Below are positions 42,466 to 53,296 of a stretch of 64,000 bases of DNA, in pieces. Under the pieces are notes generated by a model, which saw nothing but the letters and a program-made list of their open reading frames with translations, had not been told where the DNA came from and made no database searches. The stretch's first letter is position 1; every line of letters begins with the position of its first letter. Made by a program: the position numbers and the translations under genes. Source of the stretch: an uncultured Pelagibacteraceae bacterium (lineage in GTDB: Bacteria > Pseudomonadota > Alphaproteobacteria > Pelagibacterales > Pelagibacteraceae); the NCBI GenBank assembly GCA_902567765.1, contig CACFNI010000003.1, positions 1-64,000 of the forward strand, written 5' to 3'.

Positions 42466-43014
42466 TTATTTAAAAGTATCCGCTCCTCTAGTCATTGCTA
42501 CTGCTCCAGTTCTTGAGGCGCTTACAAGACCAAGTGATTTTAAATTTCTAGATAGTTTATCAATCTCTCTCCTTAAAGCTGTTACTTGAATAACAACAGA
42601 TTTATTTGTTTTATCTAATATAACCGCATTAAATTTTTTACAAGCATTAAAAGCTTTTTTAGCTTTTGTAGAATTTCCAACAAATTTTAATAATGCCATC
42701 TCTTTAAAAATTACATTCTTGTCTTCTCTTTTAAAATCGGCAACTTTATGAACTGGAATAAGCTTTTTTAATTGTAATTTTATTTGTTCTATAACTTGTG
42801 GGGTACCAGTTGTTACTATTGTAATTCTTGAAATATTCTTTTTATGATCTACCTCAGCAACAGCAAGGGATTCAATGTTGTAACCTCTTCCAGAAAATAA
42901 CCCAACAACTCTGGCTAAAACTCCTGCTTCATTATCTACCCACACAACGATTATATGGGTATCCATTTTGCCAAGCTTTCCTGGAATACTATAAGCTGAT
43001 TTAGGTTTTGCCAT
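42466..43014 (-). CDS. ilvH: acetolactate synthase small subunit
   Basis: ACT domain VDNEAGVLARVVGLFSGRGYNIESLAVA. Confidence 0.95.
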   Translation of the reverse strand: MAKPKSAYSIPGKLGKMDTHIIVVWVDNEAGVLARVVGLFSGRGYNIESLAVAEVDHKKNISRITIVTTGTPQVIEQIKLQLKKLIPVHKVADFKREDKNVIFKEMALLKFVGNSTKAKKAFNACKKFNAVILDKTNKSVVIQVTALRREIDKLSRNLKSLGLVSASRTGAVAMTRGADTFK

Positions 43015-44780
43015 TAAACTAACGTTTTGCCCTTTCTTGTTATTTTTTTTTCTTTCTGATCATTTGGTCCAAGTAGCATTTCGTTATGTGGTTTGCCAGA
43101 TGGTATCATTGGATAACAATTCTCAATTTTATCAACTCTGCAGTCAAAAATTACAGGTCTATCAGTATTAAGCATTTCAATAATTTTATCATCAAGTTCT
43201 TCAGGTGTGTTAGCTCTTATGCCAACACATCCATAAGCTTCTGCTAATTTAACAAAATCAGGAAGAGCAGCAGTATAGCTTTCGGAGTAATTCTTATCAT
43301 GTAAAAGTTCTTGCCACTGACGTACCATGCCCATGTATTCATTATTAAGAATAAAAATTTTTATCGGTAAACTATATTGAACAGCTGTTGACATTTCTTG
43401 CATAGTCATCAGAACCGACGCTTCACCCGCAATATCAACAACTAATTTGTTTGGATGAGCAACTTGAACTCCGATGGCTGCTGGCAAGCCATAACCCATA
43501 GTACCTAATCCACCAGATGTCATCCATCTGTTAGGTTTATTAAATTTATAATGCTGCGCTGCCCACATTTGATGTTGACCTACTTCAGTAGTTATATAAG
43601 TATCTTTGTCCTTAGTAAGTTCATATAACCTTTGAACGGCGTATTGTGGTTTTATCGTCTCTGAGCTATTTTCATAATTAAGAGAATTAACTGATCGCCA
43701 TTTTCCAATTTGTTCCCACCATTTAGAAATTTTTTGCTTGTTAGATTTCATAAAACTTGGTTTTGTTTTCTTAATTGTTTTTAACGTTGAACTTATTACG
43801 TCAGTCACATCGCCAATAATTGGTAAATCTACTTTTACATTTTTGTTTATTGAAGATGGATCAATGTCTATATGAACTTTTTTTGATTTAGGTGAAAATT
43901 CATCTAACTTTCCAGTAATTCTATCATCAAATCTTGCTCCTATATTAATCATTAAGTCACAATCATGCATTGCATTGTTAGCTTCATAAGTTCCATGCAT
44001 GCCTAACATTCCAACAAATTGATTATCATCAGCTGGAAATGCCCCAAGACCTTGTAAAGTAGAAGTAATAGGGAAACCTGTTGTAGACACTAATTCTCTT
44101 AAGAGCTCGCTCGCTTTTGGTCCTGAATTAATAACACCTCCACCTGTATAAAAAATAGGTTTGGATGCAACACTCATTAATTTTATTAATTTTTCAATTT
44201 CTGACTGTTTAAAATGATTTTGAACTTTACCATTTAATTTTTTTAATTTTTTAAAACTATTGTATTTTGTTTTTTGAAATTGGATATCTTTTGGAATATC
44301 AATTAATACAGGTCCTGGTCTTCCAGTTGTTGCAACTTCAAATGCTCTATGAATAATCTTTGCTAAATCTTTTACATCTTTGACTAACCAGTTATGTTTG
44401 GTGCATGGTCGAGTAATACCAGTTGTGTCGCATTCTTGAAAAGCATCAGTGCCTATCAAATGTGTCGGTACTTGTCCTGAAATACAAACAATTGGAATTG
44501 AATCCATGTATGCATCTGTCAGAGCTGTAACAATATTTGTTGCGCCAGGTCCTGACGTTACTAAAGCAACTCCAGGTTTGCCAGATGATCTAGCATAACC
44601 TTCGGCAGCATGACCAGCACCTTGTTCATGTCTAACCAAATAATGTTTAATCGAGGGGAAATTTTTTAATTCATCATAAATTGGTAAAACTGCTCCACCT
44701 GGGTAACCAAATAGAACATTAACATCATGATCTTCCAAACATTTAAATACTATTTCCGCCCCTGAATATAATTTTGACAT
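43014..44780 (-). CDS. ilvI: acetolactate synthase large subunit
   Basis: ThDP enzyme: FGYPGGAVLPIYDEL, RHEQGAGHAAEGYARSSGKPGV, ILNNEYMGMVRQWQELL. Confidence 0.95.
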   Translation of the reverse strand: MSKLYSGAEIVFKCLEDHDVNVLFGYPGGAVLPIYDELKNFPSIKHYLVRHEQGAGHAAEGYARSSGKPGVALVTSGPGATNIVTALTDAYMDSIPIVCISGQVPTHLIGTDAFQECDTTGITRPCTKHNWLVKDVKDLAKIIHRAFEVATTGRPGPVLIDIPKDIQFQKTKYNSFKKLKKLNGKVQNHFKQSEIEKLIKLMSVASKPIFYTGGGVINSGPKASELLRELVSTTGFPITSTLQGLGAFPADDNQFVGMLGMHGTYEANNAMHDCDLMINIGARFDDRITGKLDEFSPKSKKVHIDIDPSSINKNVKVDLPIIGDVTDVISSTLKTIKKTKPSFMKSNKQKISKWWEQIGKWRSVNSLNYENSSETIKPQYAVQRLYELTKDKDTYITTEVGQHQMWAAQHYKFNKPNRWMTSGGLGTMGYGLPAAIGVQVAHPNKLVVDIAGEASVLMTMQEMSTAVQYSLPIKIFILNNEYMGMVRQWQELLHDKNYSESYTAALPDFVKLAEAYGCVGIRANTPEELDDKIIEMLNTDRPVIFDCRVDKIENCYPMIPSGKPHNEMLLGPNDQKEKKITRKGKTLV

Positions 44781-44886
44781 CCGGTCAATCTACTTGAAAT
44801 TGTATTAATTGGTCAAGTTTAAGAAACAATTATTGTGATAAAATTTTTTTAATCTCTCTCAAAAGAGGCTCAAAATTGATCTCTAA

Positions 44887-45780
44887 TTATAACTCGACCA
44901 ATTTAGCTAGCAAAAAGCTTAAAAAAAATAGAAAAATTATTATGACACTCCACTTATTTTTTATAGCAAATATAACAGGGTCATCATCCATTTCTTTATT
45001 TTTTGATTTTATCCATACTAATCTGATCCATAAAAATAATAATGGTATAGCTAACCATATAAATAATGATGTTTGATATATTCTAGCAACAGTTTCACTG
45101 CCCAAATAAAAAGCAAGTGTTAATATCGATAAATATCCTGAAATTATTCCTACAGTATATAAATTTTTTTGATCTTTATATGTGTAATTTCTACCAGATA
45201 TTTTTAAATTTTCACTTTCACTATAATGAAGATTTAATTCTATGTATCTTTTAGCTAAAGCGAGTGAAAAAAAAATAAATATTGAAAAAGCGACTAACCA
45301 AAAAGATGGCATTATATTTACAACTGCTCCCCCTGAAAATAATCTTAATACATAAAAAATAACTAAAGTAATACAATCTAAATATTTAACTTTTTTAAAA
45401 AAAAGAGAGTAGATGGTAGATAATAAAAAATATCCAATTAAAAAAATTACAAACGTTTTATTTAAACTTAGCGAAAATATAAAACTAATTATTAAAGAAA
45501 AAGATGCTAAAAAAATTCCTTGTTTAATTGAAATTTCTTTAGAAGCAAAAGGTCTTTGTTTTTTTTTAGGATGTTGAGTATCATTCTTTATATCTAAAAT
45601 ATCATTAATTATATAAATAGAAGAAGCGCAAAAAGAAAAGGAGAGAAAAGCTAAACAAAGTAAAAAAATTAAATCTAAATCATAAAATTTATGAGCGGTA
45701 ATTAAAGGAATAAATAATAAAAGATTCTTTATCCAATGATGAACTCGAAATACTTTCAATAAAGTTTTAAAAACTTCCAT
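44887..45780 (-). CDS. UbiA-family prenyltransferase, decaprenyl-phosphate phosphoribosyltransferase-like
   Basis: RVHHWIKNLLLFIPL, SSIYIINDILDIKNDTQHPKKKQRPFASKEI (UbiA NDxxDxxxD variant). Confidence 0.75.
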   Translation of the reverse strand: MEVFKTLLKVFRVHHWIKNLLLFIPLITAHKFYDLDLIFLLCLAFLSFSFCASSIYIINDILDIKNDTQHPKKKQRPFASKEISIKQGIFLASFSLIISFIFSLSLNKTFVIFLIGYFLLSTIYSLFFKKVKYLDCITLVIFYVLRLFSGGAVVNIMPSFWLVAFSIFIFFSLALAKRYIELNLHYSESENLKISGRNYTYKDQKNLYTVGIISGYLSILTLAFYLGSETVARIYQTSLFIWLAIPLLFLWIRLVWIKSKNKEMDDDPVIFAIKNKWSVIIIFLFFLSFLLAKLVEL

Positions 45781-45799
45781 AGTATTTAAATATAATATA

Positions 45800-46705
45800 T
45801 TATTTTTTTAACAATGTTTGAAAATCTCTTGGTTCTATTTTTATCCATGAGCTCATTTTGCTTCTAGCCCATGTTTTCTGCCTTTTGGCATACTGTCTTG
45901 TTCTAATTAATATTAGCTCCTTAGTTTTTTCTAATTTTAAAGTTTTATCTAAAAATTTTCCAATTTCTTCTATTCCAATTATTTTACTGGCACTGTATTG
46001 ATTATGTAAATTTAATTTCCTATAATTTTTAACCTCATCAACAGCACCGGCGCGGATCATTTTGTTAATTCTTTTCTCAATTCTATTTATTAAGTTTTTT
46101 TTATCGATATTAATATAGAATTTTAAGAAACTATTTTCTCTAAAATATGGTTGGGTTTGTTTTATCCAATCGTAAAGAGATTTTTTAGTAAATGATTTAA
46201 CTTCATAAGCTCTTATAGATCTTTGGATATCATTAGGATCTATTTTTTTCTTTACTTTTTTATCAATTTTTAAAAGTTTATTGTAAAATTTTTTTTGACC
46301 ATATTCTTTTTGCATTGCTCTTATTTTATTTCTAAAGGTTATTGGAATTTTTGGTATTTTAACCAAACCTTTTTCCAAAGCGTTAAAGTAAAGCCCTGTG
46401 CCACCAACTAAGATTGGCACTTTTTTCAATTTTTTTATTTCGCGTATTTTTTTAATTGCTAATTTTAACCATTGGCCTGTTGAAAAACTACTTTTCACAC
46501 TCACTATTCCATAAAGGTGATGTTTTATTTTTTTTTGTCCTTTTTTGTTTGGTCTTGCAGTTAAAATCTTAAACTCTTTATATGCCTGCATACTATCGGC
46601 ATTTATTATTTCTCCATTATTTTTTTTAGCAAATTCAATCGCGAAATTTGTCTTACCTGATGCTGTGGGTCCAGAAATTAATATTATTTTGGACTTTATG
46701 TCCAT
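45800..46705 (-). CDS. miaA: tRNA dimethylallyltransferase
   Basis: ISGPTASGKTNFAIEFAKKNNGEIINADSMQAYKEFKILTARP, ILVGGTGLYFNAL. Confidence 0.95.
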   Translation of the reverse strand: MDIKSKIILISGPTASGKTNFAIEFAKKNNGEIINADSMQAYKEFKILTARPNKKGQKKIKHHLYGIVSVKSSFSTGQWLKLAIKKIREIKKLKKVPILVGGTGLYFNALEKGLVKIPKIPITFRNKIRAMQKEYGQKKFYNKLLKIDKKVKKKIDPNDIQRSIRAYEVKSFTKKSLYDWIKQTQPYFRENSFLKFYINIDKKNLINRIEKRINKMIRAGAVDEVKNYRKLNLHNQYSASKIIGIEEIGKFLDKTLKLEKTKELILIRTRQYAKRQKTWARSKMSSWIKIEPRDFQTLLKK

Positions 46706-48106
46706 TTAATCCAATTTGACACCAATGTATCGTCTTTGGTTTTGATTGTTATAAATCGCAATTAAAATTGTCTTCTCATTTGTCTTCATCGCCTGATTGA
46801 CTATTCTTTGCAATTCTTTTATTGACCTAATTTTTTTCTTTTGCGCTTCAACTATTATATTATTTATATTGAGATAATTTATAGGGCTGTCTACATCAAT
46901 ACCAGTAATTACCAATCCTGTAGTGCCTTTTGGTAATTTTCTTTGCAGTATATCTTCTTTATTCAACAGTCTGACAGTTATTTTTAATTCCTCTATTTTT
47001 GAGAGTTTTGGTCCTTCTGCTGGTTTTGCAGTTTGGAAATCTTCTGATGTCTCTAATCTTCCTAATTTAATATCCTTAATAATTTCTCTTTGGTTTCTCC
47101 AAATTTTAACTTTTACAACTTTGCCCACTTCTGTTTGTGCTACTATTTTTGGTAGCTCTCGCATCTCTTTTATTAAAGTCCCATTAAACTCTAAAATAAT
47201 ATCACCTGCTTTTATTCCAGCCTTATCTGATGGGCTGTTTTTAGCAACGCTAGCAACAAGTGCACCTCGAGGTTTATCTAATTTTTCTAGGTCTGCAATT
47301 TCTTGTGATACATCTTGAATTCTTACTCCAAGCCAACCTCTTTTTGTTTCTCCAAACTCAATTAACTGATTAATAACTATTTTCGCACTGTTCGAAGGAA
47401 TTGAAAAACCAATTCCAATAGATCCGGCTTGTCCTAATATTGCTGTATTAATTCCTATTACATTTCCATCCATATCAAAAAGAGGTCCGCCAGAGTTTCC
47501 TACATTTATAGACGCATCGGTCTGAATATAATCCTCATATCTTGATAAACCGATAGATCTGTTACGAGCAGATATAATACCTGAAGTAACTGTTCCACCT
47601 AATCCAAATGGATTTCCAATTGCTATAACCCAATCACCTATTCTTGCTTTGTCAGAGTCGCCGAATTTTACTGGTTTAAATTTTTCCTTAGACTGTATTT
47701 CGAGAACCGCAATATCTGATAATGGATCAGCACCTATGACTTTCGCTTTGTATTCTTGTTCTCCATTAACTCTAACTATAATATCTTCTGCTCCTTGGAT
47801 TACATGATTATTTGTAACAACAATACCTTTTGCATCAATAATGAAACCTGATCCAAGAGCGCTTGCTTTTCTTTCTTGTGGAGTTCCAAAGTCCTTAAAT
47901 AGGTCCTCAAATGGCGAACCGGGAGGAAATTGAAAAGGAAAAGGATTTGCGCTTGTAACGACTGTTTGTGTAGTTGAAATATTTACAACCGAAGGCATTA
48001 ATTTTTCTGCTAAATCTGCAAAAGATGCCGGGGCATCCTTGCTTAATGCAAAAACACTATAATTAATGAAAAAAATTGAGAGTAATATTAATTTTATTTT
48101 TTTCAT
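46706..48106 (-). CDS. DegP/DegQ-like periplasmic serine protease
   Basis: GSGFIIDAKGIVVTNNHVIQGA, DASINVGNSGGPLFDMDGNVIGINTAI; PDZ. Confidence 0.93.
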   Translation of the reverse strand: MKKIKLILLSIFFINYSVFALSKDAPASFADLAEKLMPSVVNISTTQTVVTSANPFPFQFPPGSPFEDLFKDFGTPQERKASALGSGFIIDAKGIVVTNNHVIQGAEDIIVRVNGEQEYKAKVIGADPLSDIAVLEIQSKEKFKPVKFGDSDKARIGDWVIAIGNPFGLGGTVTSGIISARNRSIGLSRYEDYIQTDASINVGNSGGPLFDMDGNVIGINTAILGQAGSIGIGFSIPSNSAKIVINQLIEFGETKRGWLGVRIQDVSQEIADLEKLDKPRGALVASVAKNSPSDKAGIKAGDIILEFNGTLIKEMRELPKIVAQTEVGKVVKVKIWRNQREIIKDIKLGRLETSEDFQTAKPAEGPKLSKIEELKITVRLLNKEDILQRKLPKGTTGLVITGIDVDSPINYLNINNIIVEAQKKKIRSIKELQRIVNQAMKTNEKTILIAIYNNQNQRRYIGVKLD

Positions 48107-48107
48107 A

Positions 48108-48293
48108 TTAGTTTTTAATATACCAAATAATTATAAATCCAATTAAAGCAAAAATTAATCCACCTGTTCTTAGTTGTGAGTCTTTAATCATTTCCAATTT
48201 CTTTAACATATTTTTCATTTTTGCTGGAAATATGGCATATAAAATTCCTTCAATAAAAAGAAAAAGTCCAAAAGCTATAATAAGCTCTTTCAT
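48108..48293 (-). CDS. DUF2065-like small membrane protein
   Basis: 61 aa with 2 TM, between hflC and degP. Confidence 0.7.
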   Translation of the reverse strand: MKELIIAFGLFLFIEGILYAIFPAKMKNMLKKLEMIKDSQLRTGGLIFALIGFIIIWYIKN

Positions 48294-48304
48294 TGATGAG
48301 TTAT

Positions 48305-49180
48305 TTATTGAGCTGTTTTCTTCTGCTCTATATTTCCAAAAAATTTAAAAAATTCACTATCTGGAGACAATATTAAAGAAGTATCACCACCTATTAATGC
48401 TTTTTCATATGCTTGCATTGCTCTATAAAAGGCAAAGAAATCTGGGTCTCTTCCGAAGGCAGTAGCAAAAATTTTATTTCTCAAGCCATCACCTTCACCT
48501 TTCATAATTTCAGAATTTTTATTTGCCTCAGCTAAGATTACTGCAACTTCTTTATCTGCAGTTGATGTTATTGTAACTGCCATTTCTGCACCTTTTGCTC
48601 TAAATTCTTTTGCTTCTCTTTCTCGCTCTGTCTGCATTCTTCTATATATTGCTTCACTGTTTGCAGGTGGTAAATCAGCTCTTTTAATTCTAACATCTAC
48701 AATTTTAATACCAAATTTCTCAGCTTCGTTATTTACGCCCTCTTGTATCAAAGACATCTGTTTTGTACGATCTTCTGATAATAAAGTTTGTAACCTTTGA
48801 GTTCCGAGAACATTTCTTATTCTTGAGTTTATAATTGTTGAAAGTCTTGATCTAGCAACTCTCTCATTTCCAACAGAAATATAAAACTTTAGAGGATCAA
48901 CAATTTGGAATCTTGCGAATGCATCTACAATTAATCTTTTTTGGTCAGAAGCAATTACTTCCTCTGGTGGAGTATCTAAGTTTAAAATTCTTTTATCTAA
49001 AAATACTACGTTTTGTATGAAAGGAATTTTGAAGTTTAAACCAGGTTTCAAAATAATTCTCTTTGGATCACCAAATTGAAGAACAATTGCTTGATTAATT
49101 TCTTTAACAATAAAAATAGAGAAAAAAGAAACTACTGCTATTACTAAAATGACCGGTAATATAAATTTTCCTGCTTTCAT
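48305..49180 (-). CDS. hflC: FtsH modulator HflC
   Basis: SPFH: NQAIVLQFGDPKRIILKPGLNFKIPFIQNVVFLDKRILNLDTPPEE. Confidence 0.95.
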   Translation of the reverse strand: MKAGKFILPVILVIAVVSFFSIFIVKEINQAIVLQFGDPKRIILKPGLNFKIPFIQNVVFLDKRILNLDTPPEEVIASDQKRLIVDAFARFQIVDPLKFYISVGNERVARSRLSTIINSRIRNVLGTQRLQTLLSEDRTKQMSLIQEGVNNEAEKFGIKIVDVRIKRADLPPANSEAIYRRMQTEREREAKEFRAKGAEMAVTITSTADKEVAVILAEANKNSEIMKGEGDGLRNKIFATAFGRDPDFFAFYRAMQAYEKALIGGDTSLILSPDSEFFKFFGNIEQKKTAQ

Positions 49181-50277
49181 TAGTTTACTTTCTTTTTTGT
49201 TAATTCAGGTAATGGCAAGTAAGGAACTACTCCTGAACCTGAATTTTTATCAATAATAACTTTGTCTATATCTGCAAGAACTTTTTCCATTGTTTCTAAG
49301 TACATTCTTTCTTGAGTAACTTCTTTTGCTTTGGCGTATTCATTATATATAGCTACAAATCTACTTGCTTCACCTTCTGCTCTTGCAACAACTTCTTTTT
49401 TATATGCCTCAGCAGCTTGCAAAATTTTTGCAGCTTCCCCTCTTGCTCTTGGAATTACATCATTTGCATAAGCTTCGGCTTCGTTTTTAGATCTTTCCAT
49501 ATCTGCTCTTGCAGCTTGTACATCTCTAAACGCATCAATAACTTGATCTGGCGGGTCGGCTTTTTGAGTTTGAACTTGAGTAATTTGAATACCACTATTG
49601 TACTCATCTAAAATATTTTGAATAATTTCTTGAGTATCTATCTCTATTTTTGATCTTCCTTCGGTTAAAATTGGCTGAATATCACTTCTTGCAATAACTT
49701 CTCTCATCGCAGTTTCTGCAGCAGCTTTTACGGTTCCTTGTGGATCTTGAATTTTAAATAAAAAATTTCCTGCATCTTTAATAACCCAAAAAACGGAGAA
49801 ATCTATGTTAACTATATTTTCATCTCCGGTTAACATTAAGCTTTCTTCTGGAACATCAGCAACACCACCAGATGTAAAACCGCTGTCTCTCTCTGATCTA
49901 AATCCAATATCCATTCTATTTACTTTTGTAACTTTAGGAGTTTGAACGCTCTCAATTGGAAAAGGTATATGATAATTTAGTCCAGGCTGGGTAGTCTTTA
50001 CAAATTTTCCAAATCTTAAAACAACACCCTGTTCATCTGGTAACACTCTATATAAGCCACTTGCAATCCAAATCAATGCAAGTATTACGGCTCCAACAAT
50101 TAATGTTTTTGCATTTCCAGAACCACCACCGGGTAAAATTTTATTTATACCGTCCTGAACTTTTCTAATTATTTCCTCGATATCTGGGGGTCTTGGACCT
50201 CTACCCGATCCATTGCCACCTCCTCCTGGAGGTGATCCCCAAGGACTTCCACCTCTACCTTTAAAGTCGTCAACCAT
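49180..50277 (-). CDS. hflK: FtsH modulator HflK
   Basis: Gly-rich N-terminus, GLYRVLPDEQGVVLRFGKFVKTTQPGLNYHIPFPIE. Confidence 0.95.
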   Translation of the reverse strand: MVDDFKGRGGSPWGSPPGGGGNGSGRGPRPPDIEEIIRKVQDGINKILPGGGSGNAKTLIVGAVILALIWIASGLYRVLPDEQGVVLRFGKFVKTTQPGLNYHIPFPIESVQTPKVTKVNRMDIGFRSERDSGFTSGGVADVPEESLMLTGDENIVNIDFSVFWVIKDAGNFLFKIQDPQGTVKAAAETAMREVIARSDIQPILTEGRSKIEIDTQEIIQNILDEYNSGIQITQVQTQKADPPDQVIDAFRDVQAARADMERSKNEAEAYANDVIPRARGEAAKILQAAEAYKKEVVARAEGEASRFVAIYNEYAKAKEVTQERMYLETMEKVLADIDKVIIDKNSGSGVVPYLPLPELTKKKVN

Positions 50278-50290
50278 GCCAATCTATATA

Positions 50291-51157
50291 ATGTCTTTAA
50301 TGAGAAAAACAAGCTATGATGCTGATATGCCAAAAGAAAAACCTGAATTAAGTGACGCAATGAGGAAAAAAATTCAAGGAAAAACCTTTGAAAAAAACCC
50401 TATTAAAGGAACAAAGTTTACTATCGCTATTTCTAGTGCAAAAGGAGGTGTTGGAAAATCAACTTTTGCTACAAACATGGCTTTAGCTTTATCAAAATCA
50501 GGTTGTAAAGTTGGTCTTTTAGATGCAGATATTTACGGACCATCTTTACCAAAATTATTTTCAATAAATGAAAAACCCAAAAGTGATAATCAAAATTTAA
50601 TTCCAGTTATGAAATACGGAATACAATGTATGTCCATAGGTTTTTTAACAGAAGAACAAACGCCAATGATTTGGCGTGGACCAATGGTTACAAGTGCAAT
50701 AAAAACATTTACCCAAAAAGTTGATTGGAAGGATTTAGATTTTATTATAGTTGATATGCCACCAGGTACTGGAGATACTCAGTTGACGTTTTCTCAAGAA
50801 ATTAAAATGGATGGGGTTATAATTGTTTCAACACCGCAAGAAATTGCACTGCAAGATGTAAAGAGAGGTATAAGAATGTTTGATAAGCTCGGTGTTAAAA
50901 TAATCGGTCTTGTAGATAATATGAGCTATTTCAAAGGTGATGATGGAAAAAAATATCCTATTTTTGGAGAGGGTGGAGTTCAAAAAACAGCAGAAGAGTT
51001 TAATAAAGAATTTCTAGGAGAGATACCTATTGATCCAGATGTCGGTAAACAAGGTGATTTAGGAAAACCAATAGTTGAAAGTAATCCAGAAAACGAAATA
51101 TCAAAAATTTATTTTAACTTAGCTAATAAAATTAAATCTGTTTTTTTTAACAATTAA
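50291..51157 (+). CDS. mrp: Mrp/ApbC Fe-S carrier ATPase
   Basis: ISSAKGGVGKSTFATNMALAL, DADIYGPSLPKL, VDMPPGTGDTQL; start taken at MSLMRK. Confidence 0.92.
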   Translation: MSLMRKTSYDADMPKEKPELSDAMRKKIQGKTFEKNPIKGTKFTIAISSAKGGVGKSTFATNMALALSKSGCKVGLLDADIYGPSLPKLFSINEKPKSDNQNLIPVMKYGIQCMSIGFLTEEQTPMIWRGPMVTSAIKTFTQKVDWKDLDFIIVDMPPGTGDTQLTFSQEIKMDGVIIVSTPQEIALQDVKRGIRMFDKLGVKIIGLVDNMSYFKGDDGKKYPIFGEGGVQKTAEEFNKEFLGEIPIDPDVGKQGDLGKPIVESNPENEISKIYFNLANKIKSVFFNN

Positions 51158-53271
51158 TTTAAATTTGAAATTTGAATATATATCCCATAATCAGGATCAT
51201 CTTTAAAAAAATCATAATGACTATCTACATCAAGATTTAAACTTTTAAATTTTCTGTTGTGGGATAACTCTGCTGAAGTATCTTTTAGTGACATAGAATA
51301 AAGTGATCTTTGAGAATTTTTATAATCTAAAGCAATAACAAAACTGTCATTCTTATTATCTTTAGCTTGATCTCTAGTATATTTGGTCATTAAAGTTAAA
51401 CCATTTTCTGATACAAAATCAAATCCAATACCACTTATAAAATTATGAGTAGAATTATTTATATTTTTAAGGGTAAATTCTTCTCCATTAGATCTGTAGG
51501 AGAATGTTTGTTGAGAAGATGGACTCATATCAGCATAATACTCAAAATCAAAATATGGAATAAAAGTACCGATTTTAAAGTCATAAGTATTATCTAAACT
51601 TGTTCCTAAAGAAGACGTAAAATTTCCAATATATTGATCATTAAATTCTAAATTTAATCCTTCGGCACCTGTCTCCTCATAAGCTCCTAGGTGTGTAATT
51701 CCATAATTGATTTTTAATTTAGGAGTAAAGTTTAATCGATTTTTTGAAAATGTATCTCTTAAACTTAAAGATCCATATAATTGTTCACCATATCTGTCAC
51801 CATCTGTTGAAGTAGAACCACTATTATTAATCAAATTAGAATTTAAAAAACTTAAACCTAATAAATGATCAACAAATCTTTGCTCTCCTCTTGGTCTACT
51901 TTCATAAAAGGTTAAACCAAATGAACTCATATCTAAAGCACTTCCTAAATCTCCTACATCAACATCATCAGCACCAAATCTTAATGCAATACCTCTCATA
52001 ATATCATCTTCACCTTTTTTATCTGCTCCAAGAGTAATTCCAGAAGTTTTAATATCTTTAAATGAAGAAGTAGCAGAGTCTCCTGTTCTCCCAATACTGA
52101 TGCTACCTTCACTCCAAAAAGACCACATTGAATTTTGATAGTTTGACTCATTAGAATTATCATTAGAAAAATAAAGAGGAATTAAGCTGCTTGAAAGAGC
52201 ATTAAGCATTTCATTATTAAACTGAAACTTAATATTTTGATTTGTTAAGTTTACTCTTCCACTATTTCGTCTAAGCCATTCCATACGATTTAATACAGGG
52301 TACGTCGTGTGCTGTATTAACTTTTTTGTTCCTTCAGATTGAGACTCAACAGATGCAACATCATCTTTATTTGCTGTCGGATCAATACATTTAACCACTC
52401 CAAAACCACACGTTAAATCATATTGAAAGACACCTCGAGCCGCACTATTTTTCCAATCCGCAACAATCATTTTAGAACCATCTGAACTAAAAGTAATAGC
52501 TCCTAGCTCTACAACGTCAGTCACAATGTGCTCTCCATCATAAGTTACATTTGCGGACAAATCGAATGGATTTGATAAACTAAATGCTAGAATAGTGTCT
52601 TCTTTATTTCCAGTTATAAACATTTTTGTTCCATCAGAGCTGAATTCTAATCCTTGTGCAAAATCTTCAATTGAATTCAAATCACTATTGTGACCTACAT
52701 ACTCTGTTACTAAAGTTGGATTTGATAAATCAAACGAACTTGCAAGTGAATATTCTTTGATTGAATGTTTTTCATTATTTCCGTCTTGATCAAAAATGAA
52801 AATCTTGCTGCCATCATTACTAAATGAAAATGACCTCATCTCCATTCCACCTCCAAAATCTTGTGGACTTCCAGCTACTAATGAACAATTAGAAATATCG
52901 TAAGCTGTGGTTAATGAATATTTGTCTATAGTCTCTGTGGTCGCTGTATCAAGTACAAATATTGCAGTTCCATCAGAATTAAATCTGAACATTAATGCAT
53001 CATTCTCACCTGTCAGGTCACATGTTTTTGATGAATACGTTGCTGAAGTAACAGTAAAAGGTGTTGTCAAATTATACATATAGATTTTATTTTGTACTGT
53101 GCCGGTGCTGTACATTTTAGTTCCATCAGGGTTAAATAAAACACCAGTTGGTTGCCTCTGTTCACCGGTACCCCAGTTTTTTTGTCCAACTAAAGAGGAG
53201 ACTGCCCCAAAAGCATTAATATTTATAAATAGGAAAATTATTATGAAAGCTATTTTCTTTATAATTTTCAT
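51154..53271 (-). CDS. Autotransporter with beta-propeller-like passenger
   Basis: Repeats GVLFNPDGTKMYSTG..., MFRFNSDGTAIFVLD, SFSNDGSKIFIFD, LEFSSDGTKMFITG, AITFSSDGSKMIVAD; then a linker and barrel-like C-terminus. Confidence 0.8.
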   Translation of the reverse strand: MKIIKKIAFIIIFLFININAFGAVSSLVGQKNWGTGEQRQPTGVLFNPDGTKMYSTGTVQNKIYMYNLTTPFTVTSATYSSKTCDLTGENDALMFRFNSDGTAIFVLDTATTETIDKYSLTTAYDISNCSLVAGSPQDFGGGMEMRSFSFSNDGSKIFIFDQDGNNEKHSIKEYSLASSFDLSNPTLVTEYVGHNSDLNSIEDFAQGLEFSSDGTKMFITGNKEDTILAFSLSNPFDLSANVTYDGEHIVTDVVELGAITFSSDGSKMIVADWKNSAARGVFQYDLTCGFGVVKCIDPTANKDDVASVESQSEGTKKLIQHTTYPVLNRMEWLRRNSGRVNLTNQNIKFQFNNEMLNALSSSLIPLYFSNDNSNESNYQNSMWSFWSEGSISIGRTGDSATSSFKDIKTSGITLGADKKGEDDIMRGIALRFGADDVDVGDLGSALDMSSFGLTFYESRPRGEQRFVDHLLGLSFLNSNLINNSGSTSTDGDRYGEQLYGSLSLRDTFSKNRLNFTPKLKINYGITHLGAYEETGAEGLNLEFNDQYIGNFTSSLGTSLDNTYDFKIGTFIPYFDFEYYADMSPSSQQTFSYRSNGEEFTLKNINNSTHNFISGIGFDFVSENGLTLMTKYTRDQAKDNKNDSFVIALDYKNSQRSLYSMSLKDTSAELSHNRKFKSLNLDVDSHYDFFKDDPDYGIYIQISNLN

Positions 53272-53296
53272 TTGTTGCTTTAGTTTTTTTTGGGGA

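Noticed and set aside
44781-44886. Possible attenuator/riboswitch upstream of ilvI (CTTGA...TCAAG inverted repeat)
   Set aside because: Arms of only 5 bp, no leader peptide rich in Ile/Val/Leu recognised, no riboswitch consensus identified by eye.
50213-50290. Upstream N-terminal extension of mrp (MPPPPGGDPQGLPPLPLKSSTMPIYI)
   Set aside because: Antisense to the Gly-rich HflK N-terminus; the internal ATG at 50291 is the better start.
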